From: Congeria kusceri
Lineage: Eukaryota > Mollusca > Bivalvia > Myida > Dreissenidae
Assembly: GCA_027627225.1 (NCBI GenBank)
Contig: JAPFQT010000087.1
Location: 558,001-622,000, forward strand
Direction: 5' to 3'
DNA: 64,000 nt
Part shown: piece by piece, positions 42,851 to 54,510 of the stretch
Numbering within the stretch: position 1 is the first letter of the stretch
How the letters are laid out: every line of letters begins with the position of its first letter
The notes under the pieces: generated by a model
Database searches by the model: none
The model's input: only the letters and a program-made list of their open reading frames with translations
What the model was told of the DNA's origin: nothing
Program-made: the position numbers and the translations under genes

Positions 42851-43537
42851 GAATAATGGCAATTATTTAATCAAATTATTCCAAGTTTCAAGTAGATACT
42901 TATGTAGTTAATAACTTTGTAGTTTTGAAGTTACAAGAGTTTTGAATACAAACTTTAACCAGAAAATCTATGTAAACAGGGCGCATAACTCTGTCACAAA
43001 ACAGAGTTATAAGGAGGGGGTCCCTGATATTGAAGTTGATGACAAAGGTATATTGCAAGTTTCAAGTAAATAGCTAATGTAGTTCTTCAGTTACACAACT
43101 TTTGAATATCAACTTTAACCAGAAAATCTATGTGAAAAGGGGCATACTTCTGTCAAAATACAAAACAGAGTTATGGGGAATGTTGCCCCTGATACTGGAG
43201 TTGATACCAAAGGTATATTCCAAGTTTCAAGTGAATAACTTATGTAGTTCTGCAGCTACACAACATTTGAATATTAACTTTAAACAGAAAATCTGTGAGA
43301 AAGGGGCATAACTCTGTAACAATACCAAAAAGAGTTATAGGGAATGTTGCCCCTGACACTGGAGTTGATGGTTGATGGCATAAGTATATTCCAATTATCA
43401 AGTGAATAACTTATGTAGTTTTGAAGTTACAAGACTTTTGAATAAAAACGTTTACCAAATCCAGACGCGGGCGCCAACGCCGGGGGGGGGGGGGGGCAGT
43501 AGAAAAGCTTACCTATTCTTCGAATAGTCGAGCTAAC
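42850..43537 (+). repeat. Common bivalve-type dispersed repeat, about 162-bp units
   Basis: Three units with AACCAGAAAATCTATGTG, GGGGCATAACTCTGT, CCTGATACTGGAGTTGAT and TTTCAAGTGAATAACTTATG. Then GACGCGGGCGCCAACGCCGG, a poly-G run, and the end ATTCTTCGAATAGTCGAGCT. Non-coding. Confidence 0.75.
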
Positions 43538-43839
43538 AAATGGGCCGAAATGACCTTAGCCGATCGATCAATTTTATAAATAATTATTCCGTTTAAATGA
43601 TTTGATAATAGATAGTATTGTCTGAATTTTCATTAATTTATGTTTATGAATAAGTTCAAATATAAATGTGCTTTGGCAGATTTGCTTTGTATACATGTAA
43701 TACGATTACTTTGTAAACCGACACTGGATTTTCCAGACGACAGACATATGTTGATAAACAAATCACCTTATTGTATTTGGAAAGTGAATATTTTCATTGA
43801 AACAAATTGCATTCATTCGCTATAGAACATGTAAAATAT

Positions 43840-44120
43840 ACGTAAATAATTTTCGATTTAGAGTTGTTTATCGGCTAATAAATTGTACCGCATCATAAAT
43901 AAATATACCGCATCAGAACGACAAATTGTTGTTTATTAGTCAAGAAACAACGTTAATGCGAAGATTATTTCGATTCAAACATGACCTGACAACATATTCC
44001 GCAATTATAATCCGAAATATATTTTTTCGGGTTGTTTAATGGTACCGTAGTTTAACAACGGTAACTAGTGTTCTTTGTCTATAGAAAAACACTGCGCGTG
44101 TCATGTTAGAATATTACTTT
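43840..44120. mobile_element. Nested-palindrome element
   Basis: TTTAGAGTTGTTTATCGGCT, ACCGCATCAGAACGACAAA, then module A between ATTTCGATTCAAACATGACC and GCGCGTGTCATGTTAGAAT. The apex hairpin of module B is deleted. Confidence 0.7.
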
Positions 44121-44169
44121 TAAATAATTTGCTAATGTTTCTTTTATTTTGGCTATTTAAGTTAAATTA

Positions 44170-44595
44170 AACAGCAACTCTAACATGACACGCGCAGAGC
44201 TTTGTATATACAAAGAAGAAGAAATCCGTTGTTAAATAGCCAATTAGCAACTCGCAAAAGTAGTTCCGAAACTGTCAAATATAGTTCGCATTATAACTGC
44301 AGAATAGGTTGTCCTGTCATGTTAGAATCGAAATAATTTTCGGTTTATCGTTGTTTATTTGTAATTTTTCGTTCTGAGGCGCGTATACTTAAGATTCAAT
44401 TCGATTAAATTTTTGATTTATCATTGTTCATCGGCCAATAAACAACGATTTGGAGTTCTGATGCGTTTAATTTAACCACGAGGACGTTAGCCCTAGTGGT
44501 TAAAAAGCCACGCATCAGAACAACAAAGAGTTGTTTTATTGGCCGATAAAAAAGGACATTGCGAAAATTATTTCGATTCTAACATGACTTGCCAA
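44170..44595. mobile_element. Nested-palindrome elements, two overlapping units
   Basis: Module A from ACTCTAACATGACACGCGCA to GTCATGTTAGAATCG, a truncated module B, then a fuller module B with CATCGGCCAATAAACAACG, GGACGTTAGCCCTAG and CCACGCATCAGAACAAC, ending ATTTCGATTCTAACATGA. Confidence 0.7.
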
Positions 44596-44784
44596 ATATA
44601 TATGCACTTTTTAGCTGTGCAATATCATGTGAACGAAGCGACAGCCGAGTACAATATGGAGTCGCCTTATCAATATGGATAAGCATGTGCGTAAGCTTTG
44701 TTCAATAATATTCACTATGGAAGAGATCATTACACTTAAATAAGCATCAGCTCAGTATTTTCCAACACTCATTAAATTTAACTT

Positions 44785-45690
44785 TCATTCTAACAAGATA
44801 CTCGCTAATTTTTCAATAGACAAAGAACAACATTATCGCTGTTAAACTACCCAATAAACAACGCAAAAAGTAGTCCCGACTCTGAGCGGAGCATCGTAAA
44901 ATGTTGTTCACATTACAATTACAAAAATATATGTCAAATCAGGTTAGAATCGAAATAATGTTTGCATAATCGTTGTTTATCGGCCCATAAACAACTCTTT
45001 GTAGTTCTGATGCGTGGCTATTAAACAACTCGGGCTAACGCCCTCGTGGATTAACTTTCTACGCACAGAACTCCAAATCGTTGTTTATAGGCCGATAAAC
45101 AACGATAAATCGAAAATTATTTCTTAATTCTAACATGACACGCGCAGTTTTCTATAGACAAAGGGCACAATTCACCGTTGTTAAACTAGCAATAAACATG
45201 TCGAAACAAGACAAATTTGAATTATAGTCCTAATTAGATCAAGGTCAAGGTGAGGTTGGGTGATATGGGTGGATAGGGAGTGGTCACAAGCAACAACTGT
45301 GTAAGTATCTTAGTGTTGTAGTAAGCGGTGTTGGCGCTAGAAAAAACGGTAAAATCTACTTAACCTTGTCACTGACGGACGGAAGGACGGACAGGACAAT
45401 CACTATATGCCTCCCGCATCCAGATGCCGGGGGCATAAAAGTAGTCTTCAAACTGTAAAATACAGGTCTCATTGTAATTGCAGAAAATGTTGTCAGGTCA
45501 TGTCAGAATCGAAATAATTTTCGCATTATCGTTGTTTATCGGCTAATAAACACCGATTTGTCGTCTGATGCGGTATATTAAAACACTGGACATAACACCG
45601 TGTTGGTTTAATTCAGAACTCGAAATAGTTGTTTATTAGCCGATACACAACTCTAAACGACAAAAAAATATTTCTTACATAAATGGCGAA
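44785..45690. mobile_element. Nested-palindrome cluster split by a dispersed repeat
   Basis: A-B-A'-B' order: ATTCTAACAAGATACTCGC, CTGAGCGGAGCATCG, CATAATCGTTGTTTATCGG, GGGCTAACGCCC, CTACGCACAGAACTCC, GGCCGATAAACAACGATAAA, ATTCTAACATGACACGCGC. The A' module is interrupted at about 45,197 by the repeat at 45,206-45,440. It resumes with AAGTAGTCTTCAAACTGTAA and continues to a second B module with CGGCTAATAAACACCG. Confidence 0.75.
45206..45440 (+). repeat. Dispersed repeat with GGACGGAC tract, nested copy
   Basis: One-unit form of the 8,325-8,755 repeat: ATCAAGGTCAAGGTGAGGTT, GCAACAACTGTGTAAGTAT, GGACGGAAGGACGGACAGGA, ending ATGCCGGGGGCATAA. It lies inside a palindromic element and so is younger than it. 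Confidence 0.75.
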
Positions 45691-47121
45691 TATGTTATAA
45701 CGTAAGTTGTACCCAATTGATGGTGTTATGGACAGGATCAAGCATATACGATTTCTTTAAATACAAATAATTAACGATGTACACGTTTGAAGTTAATCAG
45801 TCATTAATGTTTTAATGTTTATATATAAATGTTCTTAGTATATTTAAGGTCAAATACGATGTTGTAGAAACGCGCATAAAATATTACACATTACTGACAG
45901 AACAGACGGACGAAAAGACGGAAAAACACGTCCCTCGAACAGAATTCTAAGACGGGAGATAATTTGTTAAAGCACATAAACGTTCATTCAATGATAGTGT
46001 TGCTTTAAAAGCCATTGTTTCGCAATACATGCCGTTTTATTTAACTGACCAATAATGCTAACAAAACCCTGAAATCGCCCGGTATGGATGCCACTGTTTT
46101 GTACACCACATTACTTTAACACGCTAGAACTATCATATCAAACATGACACAAATCTGCAATTGGTGTGAATATTGATGGCGCCTTGGACAAAAGGTCATG
46201 ATTTAATATGCTTATGGTCTGTTAGATAATAAGCACATATGGTTGAGTGTCGGATGCATATAATTTGTAAAATACAGTTTAAATGATATGTGTTGGCATC
46301 ATTTTAAAAGTATATATGTAAGCAATAAGACAAAAGGCTGTTTTTGTGCTCTACGTTCGTCTAGTGGTGCCCAGCTTCATAAGCCCATGTATTCATGCGC
46401 AAAATGGCAGCCTCTATGCCCGTCAAAACCGGTGTGCTTTTTCTAAGTAAATATTTTGAGTTAAAACACATAGAATTTTTTGACATGCTGTTTTTTCAAA
46501 AGGTTATGTCCTCATCTTTCCAACAATTTATGGTGATATATTGGAAAGTAGCTTGGTCATGGTGAAAAGTGAGATCAAACTTTGAATATTTTATATGTAA
46601 CAAAGAAGGAATTTATTTGCGCATGCGTAACCTTATTATTTAGAAAATTAAGTTTAGACTCGAAATTTGTTGATGATATAACACGAGTTTTGACTTTAAC
46701 TCACATATATTGCAAAAGTAAAACGTTATTTATGATAAAGTTTTCACTGCACACTCTGTATTGCCTCTGACATCCATAGGATATGAACTATATAGAAAAC
46801 AAAATACTAACAATTAGAACCCAAAGCGGTGTTTATTGTATTGCCTTCGCTGACTATTGGTGCATTCGCCTACCAGGAGCCGGCTCTAAGGTGTGGCAAT
46901 AGAGACCGTCCTGTCATTACACGATTTCGTCGTCCACGGTGTACATGTACACTCGGTGGAAGTTGACTGCTCGATAGAAAAGAGCTACGCACGAGGAAAT
47001 CATGAAATTCGTGCCACATACGGAAGCTAATTTTGGATGCAGGTAGTGTCTTGATTAAAATAAAATGTTTACAAATAACTCACGGGTCCTTATTTTTACA
47101 GATTTGTAGGTCATTTTTAAG
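45691..47121. other. AT-rich DNA with no recognisable gene
   Basis: No domain-bearing frame. A GC-richer patch at 46,870-47,010 (CCGGCTCTAAGGTGTGGC, TACATGTACACTCGGTGG, GCACGAGGAAATCATGAAA) has weak similarity to 55,745-55,860 (ATGTACATGACATGTACATC, GTACGAGGAAACCATGAAA). Nothing more can be said. Confidence 0.5.
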
Positions 47122-47780
47122 TTAGGCGAAAACAAAATAGTGTGTGTTTCGGGCAACCCGACCCTACCTAGCGAACCCCCACACCCAACCCATTAAAAAA
47201 AATTTAGCGACGAGTTTTTTGTCCATGAAATCCGTATTCGTCAGATTTTACATAATGTTCAATGTCTTTTTTAACCGAAATGTGTCTTTAAAAAAAAAGG
47301 TAAAAAAAAACTCATTCCCGACCCTTCCTGACATTTTTGACACCGTTGCCCGAAACACACACTTAATTTTTTTTCGCCTTAGTAGAAATAAGTCAAAATG
47401 AGAATTTGCGTTTGAAACTCTATGCTTAAGAAAATAAGCATTACAAATACAGACAATTGACACACTTGAACTAATATTGCACTTTATAGGTCAAAATAAT
47501 CAAATAGACAGTATAAAATGTCAGATTTCTAAAAATCATTTTGGTCTAAAATTCGTTGTAAATACCAGCCATAGAAATCCCTTCATTAAAAGATGATGTT
47601 TACAAAGAACACATGCGCCCATATTTATAAAGAGTTTGAAGTCATTTTTAACTCAAGATGCAAATAAGTCAAACTTAAAATTTGCGTTTGAAACGCTATG
47701 CTTCCGAACATCTGCATGACAAATACTAAATTTTAATAGACTTATAATTATACTGATTCTTGGTAAAATTTCAGAATTTT
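47070..47780. repeat. Diverged tandem duplication interrupted by a MITE
   Basis: AACTCACGGGTCC / ACACATGCGCCCATA, GTCATTTTTAAGTT / GTCATTTTTAACTC, AATTTGCGTTTGAAAC and ACTCTATGCTT / CGCTATGCTT occur twice in order. Period about 250 bp after removing the MITE at 47,125-47,378. Confidence 0.6.
47125..47378. mobile_element. Harbinger-like MITE with perfect TTA duplication
   Basis: Starts GGCGAAAACAAAATAGTGTG and TGTTTCGGGCAACCCGACC. The right end has CCGTTGCCCGAAACACACAC to TTTTTTTTCGCC, an imperfect inverted partner. TTA lies at 47,122-47,124 and 47,379-47,381. TTA duplication and the GGC terminus fit PIF/Harbinger. 254 bp, non-coding. Confidence 0.8.
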
Positions 47781-48207
47781 AAGATTGTTCTTAATTTGCT
47801 AATGCAACTTTTTTTACTTAAGGTTTTTGTTATACCTGTACTAGTTCGTAATCAATACAATATATACAATTTTACATGTACAAACGGTTAAATGAACGAT
47901 TGAAACTTTATACTCTTTGCGCTTTTTCAACAAAATATTCACTTAAGAACTATAAACTTTAAATTGCGCATTTAATAAAAACATCGTCTTGCTTTAATCT
48001 CAGAACATTTAAATATGCAATCTGTCAAGGGCGTGTCTTGGGTTGCATACGCACATATGCTGGAGGGGGGGGGGGGCGATATTGCGGGCATTGCTTTGCC
48101 TTAAACTGCGACATGCATGCTATTTCTAGAACGGCGAAGCTGTAATTAAAATGGTGTCTATCCCAACCAGTTATTTTTTGGTAATAATTTGTTTTTTCGA
48201 AAAAAAA
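47781..48207. other. AT-rich DNA with a poly-G run, no gene
   Basis: Contains a 12-base G run at about 48,063. No frame or repeat is recognised. Confidence 0.5.
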
Positions 48208-48365
48208 TTGATGTTTAGATGTTGTGTTGAGTCCGCCTTGCGATCGGGAGGTCGTGAGTTCGATCCCTACTCGGGGAATGTGCGAAGAATCTTTCTTTTA
48301 AGACACCAAGTACCGATTCTTCCCAGGGAACGGACTCGAAAATGCTTTAATAAGCCTATGCATAC
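48208..48365 (+). mobile_element. tRNA-derived SINE, copy 6
   Basis: GAGTCCGCCTTGCGATCGGG, AGGTCGTGAGTTCGATCCCT (B box), ACTCGGGGAATGTGCGAAG, AGACACCAAGTACCGATTCT, TCCCAGGGAACGGACTCGA. It is 5'-truncated or altered before TCCGCC, and the 3' tail diverges after AATAAGCCTATG. Confidence 0.85.
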
Positions 48366-48889
48366 ACGTGCGTATGTCTAGGCACGCTCCTGGCAACGTA
48401 AAGTAAGAACAGACATGAACAGAGTTGGACAAATTCCGTTGTCAATAATTTGGAACTTTCACAAATTTAAGGAAATAAGGGTTATGTTCAAGTTTGTTCC
48501 AAAAGTGTTCCGCATCTAATGTAGAACTGTCACTCTCACACATTCTACATTTGCATGTATAACAAATAACCTTCCATTTGTAGTTATAACATCAATAACT
48601 ACAGCAAACGTTGTTTGTTTCCGACAAGCTCAAATAATTCGGTCCAGCTGAAGGTTTCATTGTCCTTGTCCGACTCAGCAATCCCTGGGCAAGGACAGTG
48701 GTTTCTTATTGTACTACATAAGTAAATGGCGAAGTACGTTGTGTCTTTCAAAATGACATTTATTTCACTAGCCTGAATTCACGGTTGACGTTTCTCGATG
48801 CGTGCTGCGGCACATATACAACGGTACGGGAACATTATGTTGGTTCTAACATCCCACGAGAAACAAAATCTGAACTACATGAAACGGTT

Positions 48890-48985
48890 ACGGATTATTT
48901 TAGTGCGTTTAATAGCGGGTTTAACCACGGTATTTTGTTTTCTTCGTCTATAGAAAGCTCTGCGCGTGTCATGGTAGATTAATCG
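48890..48985. repeat. Nested-palindrome family, right end only
   Basis: GCGGGTTTAACCACGG, TTCTTCGTCTATAGAAAGC and GCGCGTGTCATGGTAGATT match the right half of module A. Confidence 0.6.
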
Positions 48986-49827
48986 TTTTCTTTCTCCGTC
49001 GTTTTTCACTAAAAAATCGTAGAAGAGATTTCTGAGCAAAAACTCTGCGAATCAAATTATTTTAATTTCGTCAAAGTAGACTTTAATCCAATGAACACAA
49101 TGCGAAAGTTATATTACGCTGCTGTCTATGTTTAAGAAAAAAGAAAAGTACAATTTTACTGTACAAAGTGTAGATTGGTACGCACGGTAGTACATAATAC
49201 ATACTATCTATCCGCTTATACTACACGTTAGTCAATATTCAACCGAAGGGAAGCAACTGCTGCCAGAAATTTACAAAGAGCAACATTTAGTTGCCTCCAT
49301 TGCTATCGACTCTCCTTGTCGTTAAAGACGAGTTAATTTGCATAGTACATTTACGTTAGAGATCATATTTTGATAGTTTGATATCCCATGAAAGAAACGA
49401 TATACCGGTAACAAGGTAAATTTGAAAACACTTATTATATGAAAGCTTAAGACAACAAGTTGCAACAATATCTGTGGAATGTAACAACAACAGCAACAAG
49501 AGTAGGTGTAGGTGCGAGTGAACTCACGTTTGTCAAGCAAGTCACATATGACGACGTCGAATACAACAACCACAACAACAACGCAACAATGCGCTGGAAC
49601 AATTATGTAATGTACAATATTACATTTTGTAATTTATTAAAAACAGGTTCGTTTTCTATGCGACTACACTACACGAATTGTATCATTGTTTGCTAGGGAG
49701 CAGTCGAAATAAAAATTTTATGACGGAAAATGATGCCGACTGTAGCCTGTAATCAGACTTCAAGGCCCATCCATGCTCGGAATGCCTTTAACGTCGTTTA
49801 TTTTATTTCAACGAAGCTAGGAAGTAT
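48986..49827. other. AT-rich DNA with no recognisable gene
   Basis: A short AAC-rich segment (49,480-49,590) gives minor open frames. No other structure is visible. Confidence 0.5.
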
Positions 49828-50128
49828 CGTATTTTTCACAAAGCATATTTTTCACACATCTGCGAAGAATATGTTCTCATTTTGACACATGTTTAAGTGT
49901 GAAGAATGTGATGGGCCCAACACGGGATTTGCGTGAGGATCACAGACGAAAATGATTTCAGTGCTTATCAAAAACTGGATGCAGTCACAAACTTCACAGA
50001 AAATGTAAAGAATAAAACTGAGATGTGTGAAGAATAAGATCTAAATGTTCTCACCTGTGGAGAATGAGATCCTATTTTTTACAGGTGCGATAAATATTAC
50101 TTGTGAAAAATGTGGTCCTACAAAGCAA
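49828..50128. mobile_element. Foldback MITE related to 35,077-36,346
   Basis: TATCGTATTTTTCACAAAGC and ATATTACTTGTGAAAAATGT with GGTCCTACAAAGCA are the inverted ends. ACACATCTGCGAAGAATATG pairs with the CACCTGTGGAGAATGAGATC side. No internal simple repeat here, so it is probably closer to the ancestral form. Confidence 0.65.
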
Positions 50129-50484
50129 TTAACATATACATGTTCGACAGGCATGTTGGTAATGCATGAAATGTAGTCTAAACTCGTGTAATATGCATCA
50201 TGTATATAATGCAATGCTAATAAATACTAGCTCTTCATAATAATTTGTATACTTTTTGCGCTCTTGAGATTCGACTGCAGATTAAATGGGCGATGGATGT
50301 TTTCGGACAAAAATTGGCCCCAAAGCATAATACTTCACAATGAGATTCCGTGTATTAAAGTTCGTGTCTTTGCCTGATGGCATCATATGACGGGGTTGAG
50401 TTCGCCGGTCCGGTGGCTATTGTGTCCCCACTGCACGGACCTAGGGAGTGTATCTGAATGGCTAGAATAGAACACAGGAACGTT

Positions 50485-50935
50485 CATCAGCAGATACACA
50501 TACTTACATCGGCGGACACACATACTTACATCGGCGGACACACATACTTACATCGGCAGACACACATATTTACATCGGCGGACGCACACATGTTCATCGG
50601 GGGACACACGCGCTTATTGGCGATCACACACACGTTCATCGGTGGATATACACATACTAATCGGCGGACATGAACATGTTCATCGGCGGACATAAATATG
50701 TTCCTTGGAGGACACATACATGTTAATCTGTGGACACACATTCGTTCATCAGCAGACACATATATACTTTAATCTGCGGACACGCACACGTTCCTCAGCA
50801 GACACATATATACTTTCAACAGCGGACACACACACACACTTTTCGGCGGACGGACACATACAAGTTCATCGGCGGACACAAACATATAAATCGATTGACA
50901 TATACATGTTCATGGGCGGACACACTCACGGTTTT
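50485..50935. repeat. 22-bp minisatellite (CATCGGCGGACACACATACT)
   Basis: About 20 units around CATCGGCGGACACACATACT plus TA. It shares CATCGGCGGACACAC with the 24-bp array at 56.6 kb. Open frames here are artefacts. Confidence 0.9.
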
Positions 50936-50984
50936 TATTCATCGGTCACGTAACTGAAACACCTTGTATATGTGCCTGTCTGTA

Positions 50985-51180
50985 CGGCGGAGGACGAAGA
51001 TGAAGAGGTCAGGACGGTTCACAGTAATGACTGGCTGCCGGTTTGTGAACTTCCGGTCCACGAATCATCTTAACCCGGTGTTTGCAGTCGACCATGTGAT
51101 TCGGAGCTCAGCAGACGTGCAGACGACAATTCCAAGAGTTCAGAACGAGGCAGGAATGATAGACCAAGCGGACTTGTGGA
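50985..51180 (+). repeat. Dispersed block with ACGTGCAGACGACAATT, copy
   Basis: GGTTTGTGAACTTCCGGTCC, ACGAATCATCTTAACCCGG, GACGTGCAGACGACAATTCC, AGAACGAGGCAGGAATGATA and GACCAAG. This is the cleanest member of the family, with GAGGTCAGGACGGTTCACAG upstream. Confidence 0.65.
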
Positions 51181-51219
51181 CATAGGATGATCTGGTCTAT
51201 CATGCAGTTACATTTGTTC

Positions 51220-51425
51220 GGGGTCCGTATTCCAGAAACATCTTCTGTTTATTTAAAAAAAATTCTCACTTTGTGTAATGTAATATTTTTAAAACTAGAT
51301 ATCAGTTTGTTAAGTCCTGCACAGTTACGTAAACAATAGTTAATAGTAAGGCGATAATTAATAAACACTTACTAAAAACACAATATCATTTCAATAAGGG
51401 TGAGATGTTTCTAGAATACGACCCC
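51220..51425. mobile_element. CGTATTCC MITE, second complete copy
   Basis: GGGGTCCGTATTCCAGAAAC on the left, GTTTCTAGAATACGACCCC on the right. The same family as 11,929-12,117, here with extended GGGGTC ends. Confidence 0.75.
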
Positions 51426-51773
51426 AGATCCTAATGATTCTCAACATTCAACATATATTCAAGATCACGCATCTGCATGCGAAAGGTTAAAATGCTACCG
51501 AAGACCTCCGCGAAGGCAGGATCCGGATCGCACACACTGGTGATATAGAACATGCTATGTATTTTTTTTTCGTATTTTTTTTGACCAAACAAGCGCCCAA
51601 TTAAGGTATATCTTGTGGAGTTATACAGCATAATGTGACAATAATATACACGAACGTATGATGATTGGTTTCTGGTTTAAATATGAAGTTTAAGATATTA
51701 ATAACAGAAATACAATTTCCATGACGTGCAATCAGTTAATGAGACAATCGCGCCTTTAAACAATTCCCCCTTA

Positions 51774-52361
51774 AGGCCATGTCACAATCTGGCGAAATTG
51801 AGCTTCACAATTTGTGTACGAGCTCGTTAAGTGGACGAGTTGGTCGCTGAATTGTTTCAAGACATGTGTTCGAGTTCACTTTAACATATTAGTACGATAT
51901 CTTTTTGACAATGGAAGACTTGTCTTCGAGAATATACGAGTGTGGACGAGTCTGTACGACTTGTAACGACATGTGCCCGAGTAAATGTCGTAGGCAAGTC
52001 TCCCAAATGTCGTAGGCAAGTCTAAGCAAACTCGTGTTATGTCGTAGAACGATAATATACTGTGAAACGCTACGAAAAGGGAAGACATGTCTACGGAATG
52101 AGTTCGAGTGTGTCAGAGAGTGCGCGAGATTCCATCGACATGTTTTCGACACGTGTACGAGAAAAAACGTCGCCGAGAAGCGGTGATAATTTTTAAACGG
52201 TTTAAAATTCTCGCCGCGACTTGGCGAGTTCTGGCGACATAAGAAGACATCACTGCGACATAGAACGAGATGCGTACAAGATCTACACGACAACAGGCGA
52301 GTTGTGGTGTGTTACAACTCGCCAGAACTCGTAGCTCAAATTTCGCCAGTGTGACAGGGCG
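51774..52361. mobile_element. 588-bp MITE with ~30-bp TIRs
   Basis: Left GGCCATGTCACAATCTGGCG plus AAATTGAGCT; right AGCTCAAATTTCGCC plus AGTGTGACAGGGCG, inverted with a few mismatches. The interior is built from diverged GTACGAGT/TGTCGTAGGCAAGTC words. A 134-aa minus frame at 51,889-52,293 lies wholly within and shows no domain. TTAA or TTTA flanks make the target site uncertain. Confidence 0.65.
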
Positions 52362-53186
52362 TTTACTTCACATGCATGGATGAATGTTAAATGTTTCTCG
52401 GTGCATGTTCACCACGTTGAATATTCTAATATGTTTTCTACACGAGCGAGAGCTCGTATTTTAGACCTGTTAAACATTCAACAAAGCATATACTGTGTCA
52501 AAATTATATAATGTATTAACCGTTAATTTCGCAAAAATAACGTAAAGAAAACTCAAATACTTTCTTTAAGAATATTATTTTATTTGTTAATTATATTCAA
52601 TTATAAGTCAGCGTTGCAAACAAATACTGTTCCAAGTTTATTCTCAGTAAAATTAACGAAAATATTGTTGTCATATATACGTTTTATTCATGTATTGCAG
52701 ACAATTTTCGAAAAGAATTTTTAATTCCTGCGAAAGAAAAGTCATTGAATACTTAATCAGTAAACGTTCACTCAGCATGGGGTTCAAAGCGATTATGTTT
52801 ACGTTCACGAACGACTTATACAGATCAGACTTACGCTAAATATCATACATCTCAAGGCGTTCATTTTCATTACTTTTCGTGCAAATGAAATACATTTTGA
52901 ATTTTACTGTTGGTGAAAGTCCCGCACACCAAATATATATAAAGGGACTCGTTCACAGATTGGCAAATGGACAATTACAATTTTTGTCACAAAATCCCAA
53001 TAGTAAGGTACACCATATATAAAGAACACGCGAATTGCCACTTCGGAGATATAAACGTAGAGGCAATAGTGTGTTGTTTTTTAGAATGTTTTTGTAAAAT
53101 TATAAAGCGTATGTAGTTCGTCGATATTTTTTAAAACATGTGTATCGCCCACATAATCATAAAATACACATGAATAAGCATACATG
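52362..53186. other. AT-rich DNA with no recognisable gene
   Basis: AAAGGGACTCGTTCACAGAT at 52,943 resembles one end of a dispersed element, but I could not find its partner. Otherwise featureless. Confidence 0.45.
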
Positions 53187-53240
53187 CGTGTGGTCGAGTG
53201 GTAGGCGCAGTCAAAGGTTCGAAACAAGGTGGAAACATTC
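53187..53240 (+). repeat. tRNA-like relic (A and B box words too close)
   Basis: GTGGTCGAGTGGTAGGCGCA resembles an A box and AAAGGTTCGAAAC a B box. They are about 20 bp apart, too near for an intact tRNA. Probably a deleted tRNA pseudogene or SINE head. Confidence 0.35.
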
Positions 53241-53524
53241 GTTATATATTTTTTATGCTTTTTATGATTTAATAAGTTAGTCCCAATTCTTTAGTTTTTG
53301 CAGTAAAAACAGTTTATGAAAATGTGTTCAAAACTAAGTAAATAGGTTTTGCGAAATTCAATCTACTAGTACGTTCGGTTTCGAGGACAAAATGCTCCTA
53401 TATAATAACGCAACGGAGGTGCTTTAAAGCTACAAATCAGCAGGACAATTAACACTAACTACAAATTTGGTTAAGTATAACATTTATTTATTTTTTTATT
53501 CATTAATTCATTTAAGGAATAATG

Positions 53525-53860
53525 TTCGCATTATCGTTGTTATCGGCCAATAAACGATGATTTGGAATTGTGATGCGTAGGAATTAAACCACGAGGCCGT
53601 TAGTCCGGGTGGTTTATTAGCCACGCATCAGAACGACAAAGAGTTGTTTCTTGGTCGATAAACAACGATAATGCGATTTTTTTCGAATCCAAAATGATTT
53701 TTACAAACAATTTTGCAATTGTAATGAGAACTTCATTTTACTATGCTCCGCTCAGAATCGGGACGACATTTTGCGTTGTTTATTGGGTAGTTTAACAACG
53801 ATAATTTTGTTCTTTGCTTATAGAAAATTACCGAGTATCATATTAGAATGGATCCTTACT
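53525..53860. mobile_element. Nested-palindrome element, nearly complete
   Basis: GTTCGCATTATCGTTGTTAT, GATGCGTAGGAATTAAACCA, GGCCGTTAGTCCGGG, CCACGCATCAGAACGACAAA, GTCGATAAACAACGATAATG, CCGCTCAGAATCGGGACGAC, TTTATTGGGTAGTTTAACAA, GAGTATCATATTAGAATGG. Confidence 0.8.
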
Positions 53861-54289
53861 ATTTGTGTATACATGCATGTTAAATGTCGTATCATTATTA
53901 CTGTTGTTTCCTGTAAATACTTATCACGTGACTATGTACATTTCTCATCTAAACTGCTCAATCGGACCACATGTGAAATTGTACATAAATACACGAAACA
54001 AAACTATAATCAGCGCTCTATTTTGGTTGCAATTACAATACGTACAATTCTGTTATAATGTTTGACACTTCTTAATTTATTAGATTTGTACAACTTTGCT
54101 GAACTGTACAGTACACTGACAACTGGTAAATAGTAGGCTTCACTAACCGAAGATAAAGATCAAACATTGGAGTGGAAAAATAAATAGACTTTAATGCATA
54201 TAAAGTAAATCAATCGTATTATAATTGAACTAGAATCCACGGACAGAACGATTTCCTCAGCCAAGATACATCTGTACACCAACGACATG

Positions 54290-54510
54290 TAAACCGCCTT
54301 GCCCTATTTCCCAATAATAAAGAATCTTTTAAATGATTCCTGGATCCAGACAGTGATCCCGATCCCCAATTAATTAATTTGTTCATTAAGATTATTTTCA
54401 ACCTTCCCATTCATGTTCATACAAAATAGTTCATATTTTAAGGGAAAGCTGACAAAAGACAAACATACAAACGGACACACTGTCGGTTTGACAGTACCAA
54501 AATAGAATAT
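54290..54510 (+). repeat. GGATCC-type dispersed repeat, copy
   Basis: AATAATAAAGAATCTTTTAA, TTCCTGGATCCAGACAGTGA, TCCCGATCCCC and CCATTCATGTTCATAC match 31,620-31,760. It ends in ACAAAAGACAAACATACAAA. Confidence 0.6.

Noticed and set aside
51889..52293. 134-codon minus-strand frame
   Set aside because: It lies wholly inside a MITE and its residues follow the internal repeated words. No domain is seen.
53187..53240. Functional tRNA gene
   Set aside because: The A-box and B-box words are only about 20 bp apart and no acceptor stem can be drawn.
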